Below are positions 12,523-14,756 of a stretch of DNA of 14,756 nt, in pieces (within the stretch, counting starts at the first letter, position 1; every line of letters begins with the position of its first letter). Both the position numbers and the translations under genes were made by a program. The notes beneath the pieces are model-generated. The model was not told the DNA's origin, made no database searches, and saw nothing but the letters and a program-made list of their open reading frames with translations. The DNA is from Patescibacteria group bacterium (lineage in GTDB: Bacteria; Patescibacteriota; Patescibacteriia; 2-12-FULL-60-25): positions 1-14,756 of the forward strand of contig JAHIUG010000002.1 of the NCBI GenBank assembly GCA_018817245.1, written 5' to 3'.

Positions 12523-13899
12523 GATGACGAGAACAGCTTTCTGACCCTCTTTCGTATCTTCCACAATCCAGCCTTTTTTGGACAATTGGTCTCGCAACTT
12601 ATCCGACTTTTTAAAATTTTTCTCTTTTCGCGCTTGCGCTCGTTTATCTAATAGCGCTTGAATATCTTTTGGAATTTTCACAGGCTTAGCAACGTATTTA
12701 TCTAATCCAAGACCAAGAACCTCATCCATTTTTAGAATTGTTGCGGATTTTTTGGATGTTGTAGCATCTGAATCTACCAACTTCCACAAAACAGCCAATG
12801 CTTTAGAAGCATTTAAATCATCATCCAGTGCTGCGAAAAATTCTCCTTCTAGCTTCAAGCTTCCAGCTTCTAGCTTTGGTTTATCCCAATCGCGCACAGT
12901 CATCCGCAACTTATTCAAAGCACTTTGCGCCGCCCCTAAGGCTTTCCAAGTAAAATTCTGCTTTTGCCGATAGTGCGCTCCTAAAATAAAGTAACGATAA
13001 ACGAGCGGATCAAGTCCTTTTTTCTCAACATCATCCAGAGAGTAGTCATTCTTTAACGACTTTGACATCTTTCCTCCATCTACCAATAAGTGATCATGAT
13101 GAATCCAATATTTCGCGAGTTTGGATCCGTAAGCTGCTTCGCTCTGAGCAATTTCATTTTCATGATGAACTGGTACATGATCCACACCGCCCGCGTGAAT
13201 GTCAAAGGGCTGCCCTAATTCTTTGCGCGACATCGCAGAACATTCAATATGCCAACCCGGGAATCCAACGCCCCACGGACTTTTCCATTCCATTTGGCGC
13301 TTTCCTTTTTTTGGTGAAAACTTCCACAGAGCAAAATCAGTGGGATTTTTCTTATCACCAACCTTTACGCGTGCTCCTGCTTTTTTACTTTCCAGTGATT
13401 GTCCAGAAAATTTTCCATAGCGTTTAAACTTAGAAGTATCAAAGTAAATTCCGTCGCTAATCTTATATGTGTATCCTTTCTTTTCCAGCCGCTCAATCAA
13501 TGCAATCTGAACATCAATATTATCCGTAGCACGAGGTAGCGAGTTCGGCTTCTCAATATTCAACCGCTTCATGTCTTGCAAAAATAGATCTGTGATCTCG
13601 TGAGAAATGTCCCACGCAGTTTTGCCGGTTTTACGCGCTGCCTTTTCTAACTTATCCTCACCCTGATCAGCGTCGTCCGTAAGATGGCCAACATCAGTGA
13701 TATTCATGACGTGATACACTTTCAGGCCGTGATGTTCGAGCAAGCGGCGTAACACATCTTCCATTATATAAGTACGAAAATTACCAATGTGTGCGCGCTG
13801 GTAGACTGTGGGGCCACACGCATAAAAACCGATCTTACCTTTTTTGATCGGCTCTATAGTTTCAAGTTTACGCGACGCGGTATTATAAATTTTCAACAT
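12517..13899 (-). CDS. cysS: Cysteine--tRNA ligase
   Basis: A 460-residue class I synthetase that charges tRNA-Cys. It has the expected length and motifs: GPTVYQRAHIGN (29-40, the HIGH box), KMSKS (277-281), and zinc ligands Cys28, Cys220, His245 and Glu249, with Cys220 in GWHIECSAMS. The C-terminal half holds the anticodon-side helices and ends with KLRDQLSKKGWIVEDTKEG (434-452). Residues 341-352 (KLEAGSLKLEGE) look like an insertion coded by agcttc repeats. The ATG at 13899 is 5 nt after GAAGGA, a good Shine-Dalgarno that belongs to a GTCATCCTGAGCG-type repeat. The toxin-antitoxin pair follows in the same direction after 38 nt. Confidence 0.98.
   Translation of the reverse strand: MLKIYNTASRKLETIEPIKKGKIGFYACGPTVYQRAHIGNFRTYIMEDVLRRLLEHHGLKVYHVMNITDVGHLTDDADQGEDKLEKAARKTGKTAWDISHEITDLFLQDMKRLNIEKPNSLPRATDNIDVQIALIERLEKKGYTYKISDGIYFDTSKFKRYGKFSGQSLESKKAGARVKVGDKKNPTDFALWKFSPKKGKRQMEWKSPWGVGFPGWHIECSAMSRKELGQPFDIHAGGVDHVPVHHENEIAQSEAAYGSKLAKYWIHHDHLLVDGGKMSKSLKNDYSLDDVEKKGLDPLVYRYFILGAHYRQKQNFTWKALGAAQSALNKLRMTVRDWDKPKLEAGSLKLEGEFFAALDDDLNASKALAVLWKLVDSDATTSKKSATILKMDEVLGLGLDKYVAKPVKIPKDIQALLDKRAQARKEKNFKKSDKLRDQLSKKGWIVEDTKEGQKAVLVIC
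12851..12877. repeat. AGCTTC repeat inside cysS
   Basis: On the plus strand agcttc words recur: agcttcaagcttccagcttc, then tagctt. They code the KLEAGSLKLE stretch of CysS. The same style of agct-spaced repeat occurs in non-coding DNA at 10800-10820. It stays in frame and lies in a linker between the catalytic core and the C-terminal helices. Confidence 0.6.
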
Positions 13900-13903
13900 A
13901 AAT

Positions 13904-13928
13904 ATCCTTCGGCTGCGCTCAGTATGAC
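13904..13928 (-). repeat. GTCATCCTGAGCG-type repeat fragment carrying the cysS Shine-Dalgarno
   Basis: On the minus strand the text is GTCATACTGAGCGCAGCCG followed by AAGGAT, one arm of the family seen complete at 1417-1530. Its end, GAAGGA (13905-13910), lies 5 nt upstream of the cysS ATG. A second degenerate fragment (gtcattttgaat) is at 13989-14000. Confidence 0.75.
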
Positions 13929-14000
13929 AACAATCTTAGTATTCCAAAGCTTAAGCATAGACATAGGCTATCAAAATTTCGTCCTTTTGTCATTTTGAAT

Positions 14001-14534
14001 TTATTCGTATTCTCTATGCCGCTTTAAAGATGTAATTACCAAGAAAATTATCGGTAATAACATCCAAAGCGTGGTTCCTCGGGTACTCATGAAAATAACT
14101 TTGGTGATTTGTGTCAACGCATCAGTTCTTTGCGCCGGGAGAAGTTGGAGCGTGATCGTTATGATGAGCCCGACTTGCAAAAGGCTAAAGAGAATTGTCT
14201 GCCACAGATTCGAGAGGCCATACTTTTTTACCCTGCGGATCATGCGATTGCGAGAAAAGAAGAAGAAAAGAATGCCCAGAATGGCCAGAAATAATACAAG
14301 ATGTATGAGTGCGTTTTCATCCGGAGTTAAAGTCGGGGCTTGCTGGTTGAGGAGCGGCGCTCCGGTTACAACTGCGAATGAAAGATAAGTTGAGATTAGG
14401 ATTGTGAGGATTCGTTCCCTGCCGAGCGAAAGTCCGTAGAATAATGCGCCAATTATGAAAATCAAAAGTATTGCCAAATCCCAGCTCGGTATATTCCAGC
14501 CAAATGAATTAAAAAACTCAAATAGATTACCCAT
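14001..14534 (-). CDS. Small integral membrane protein of unknown function
   Basis: A 177-residue protein with about four to five membrane helices: 18-36, perhaps 42-60, 76-94, 111-132 and 152-170. It ends in a basic tail (KRHREYE). Charged links such as SRNRMIRRVKK (94-104) suggest the cytoplasmic side. No catalytic motif is seen and I do not recognise the family. The open frame extends 22 codons further, but those (MQRFLSSSFAALAMTND) are typical translations of the GTCATTGC repeat. The ATG at 14534 follows a consensus -10 box by 7 nt, so that start is preferred. It lies about 100 nt upstream of cysS on the same strand. Confidence 0.85.
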   Translation of the reverse strand: MGNLFEFFNSFGWNIPSWDLAILLIFIIGALFYGLSLGRERILTILISTYLSFAVVTGAPLLNQQAPTLTPDENALIHLVLFLAILGILFFFFSRNRMIRRVKKYGLSNLWQTILFSLLQVGLIITITLQLLPAQRTDALTQITKVIFMSTRGTTLWMLLPIIFLVITSLKRHREYE

Positions 14535-14550
14535 TGAGCTTATTATAACA
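14535..14550 (-). promoter_or_regulatory. Extended -10 promoter, probably leaderless
   Basis: On the minus strand TGT TATAAT (14542-14550) is a consensus extended -10 element, 7 nt before the ATG at 14534. The region where a -35 box would be is repeat DNA with no good match. Confidence 0.65.
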
Positions 14551-14556
14551 TCATTT

Positions 14557-14693
14557 GTCATTGCAAGTGCAGCGAATGAGGAACTGAGAAATCTTTGCAT
14601 TTGTCATTTCGACCGGAGCCCGCCATAGTCTAAGAAGCGGGGGTAGTGGAGAAATCTTTTAGAAAGATCTCTCGGCTACGCTCGAGATGACAG
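14557..14693. repeat. GTCATTGC- and GTCATTTCGACC-type repeats in series
   Basis: A degenerate GTCATTGC copy (gtcattgcaagtgcagcgaa, 14557-14576) is followed by a GTCATTTCGACCGG copy from 14603 to the gatgacag at 14693. The second copy has the agaaatcttttagaaagatctct stem also seen at the left window edge. Confidence 0.75.
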
Positions 14694-14756
14694 ACGCAAA
14701 GATCTCTCGGCTACGCTCGAGATGACAGACGCAAAGATCTCTCGGCTACGCTCGAG
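14665..14756. repeat. 35-bp tandem repeat array, cut by the window edge
   Basis: The unit agatctctcggctacgctcg, then agatgacagacgcaa, starts at 14665, 14700 and 14735 with an exact 35-bp period. The third copy is truncated by the window end. The units are a duplicated end of the GTCATTTCGACC repeat. There are no spacers between units, so it is not CRISPR. Confidence 0.9.

Noticed and set aside
12300..13427. Several plus-strand reading frames over the antitoxin and cysS
   Set aside because: They are antisense shadows of well-supported minus-strand genes, with no ribosome site or recognisable motif.
14665..14756. CRISPR-like direct repeats at the right edge
   Set aside because: The units are contiguous with an exact 35-bp period, without spacers, and belong to the palindromic repeat family. 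No cas gene is in the window.

Overview
The window looks like a chromosome segment of a Candidatus Patescibacteria (CPR) bacterium, probably of the Parcubacteria/Microgenomates type. I infer this from four things. The genes are compact and mostly monocistronic. The spacers are full of short palindromic repeats of the GTCATTTCGACC, GTCATTGCGAG, GTCATCCCCGG and GCCTGCCGGCAGGC kinds, which I know from such genomes. A VirD4/TraG-like ATPase sits alone with a small partner gene. Several promoters have a -10 box only 6-7 nt before the ATG. TGA is used as a stop, so this is not a UGA-recoding lineage. I could not search a database, so the lineage is an inference.

Layout. 1-180: tandem palindromic repeats. 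185-1372 (minus): alpha/beta hydrolase followed by a Nudix hydrolase with an unusual cysteine cluster. 1417-1530: repeat. 1596-1749 (plus): tRNA-Gln(CUG) with a consensus promoter and a terminator. 1831-3417 (minus): dnaX. 3479-3640: repeats. 3667-4257 (minus): unknown protein. 4373-4482: long inverted repeat. 4476-7542 (minus): two-gene operon of an acidic unknown protein and a membrane-anchored VirD4-like ATPase. 7730-8674 (plus): CorA-type transporter with a terminator. 8682-8962: dense nested repeats. 9042-11880 (plus): two paralogous membrane/coiled-coil proteins, each with its own promoter, strong Shine-Dalgarno and terminator. 11953-12478 (minus): RelE/YafQ-like toxin with its antitoxin. 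12517-13899 (minus): cysS. 14001-14534 (minus): small membrane protein. 14557-14756: repeats ending in a 35-bp tandem array cut by the window edge.

The housekeeping part (dnaX, cysS, tRNA-Gln, corA) is ordinary. The most interesting part is the paralogue pair at 8964-11954. The proteins have diverged strongly and share only a few short motifs, yet their promoter/leader blocks are about 89% identical (55 of 62 positions) and their terminators are identical over about 30 bp. Between the two genes lie two hairpins that are inverted copies of each other. This suggests a cassette family whose non-coding frame is kept or homogenised while the protein varies. Its function is unknown.

A second theme is that the repeats reach into genes. 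The dnaX linker and one cysS loop look repeat-derived. The cysS Shine-Dalgarno lies inside a repeat. A long inverted repeat runs into the 3' end of the VirD4-like gene.
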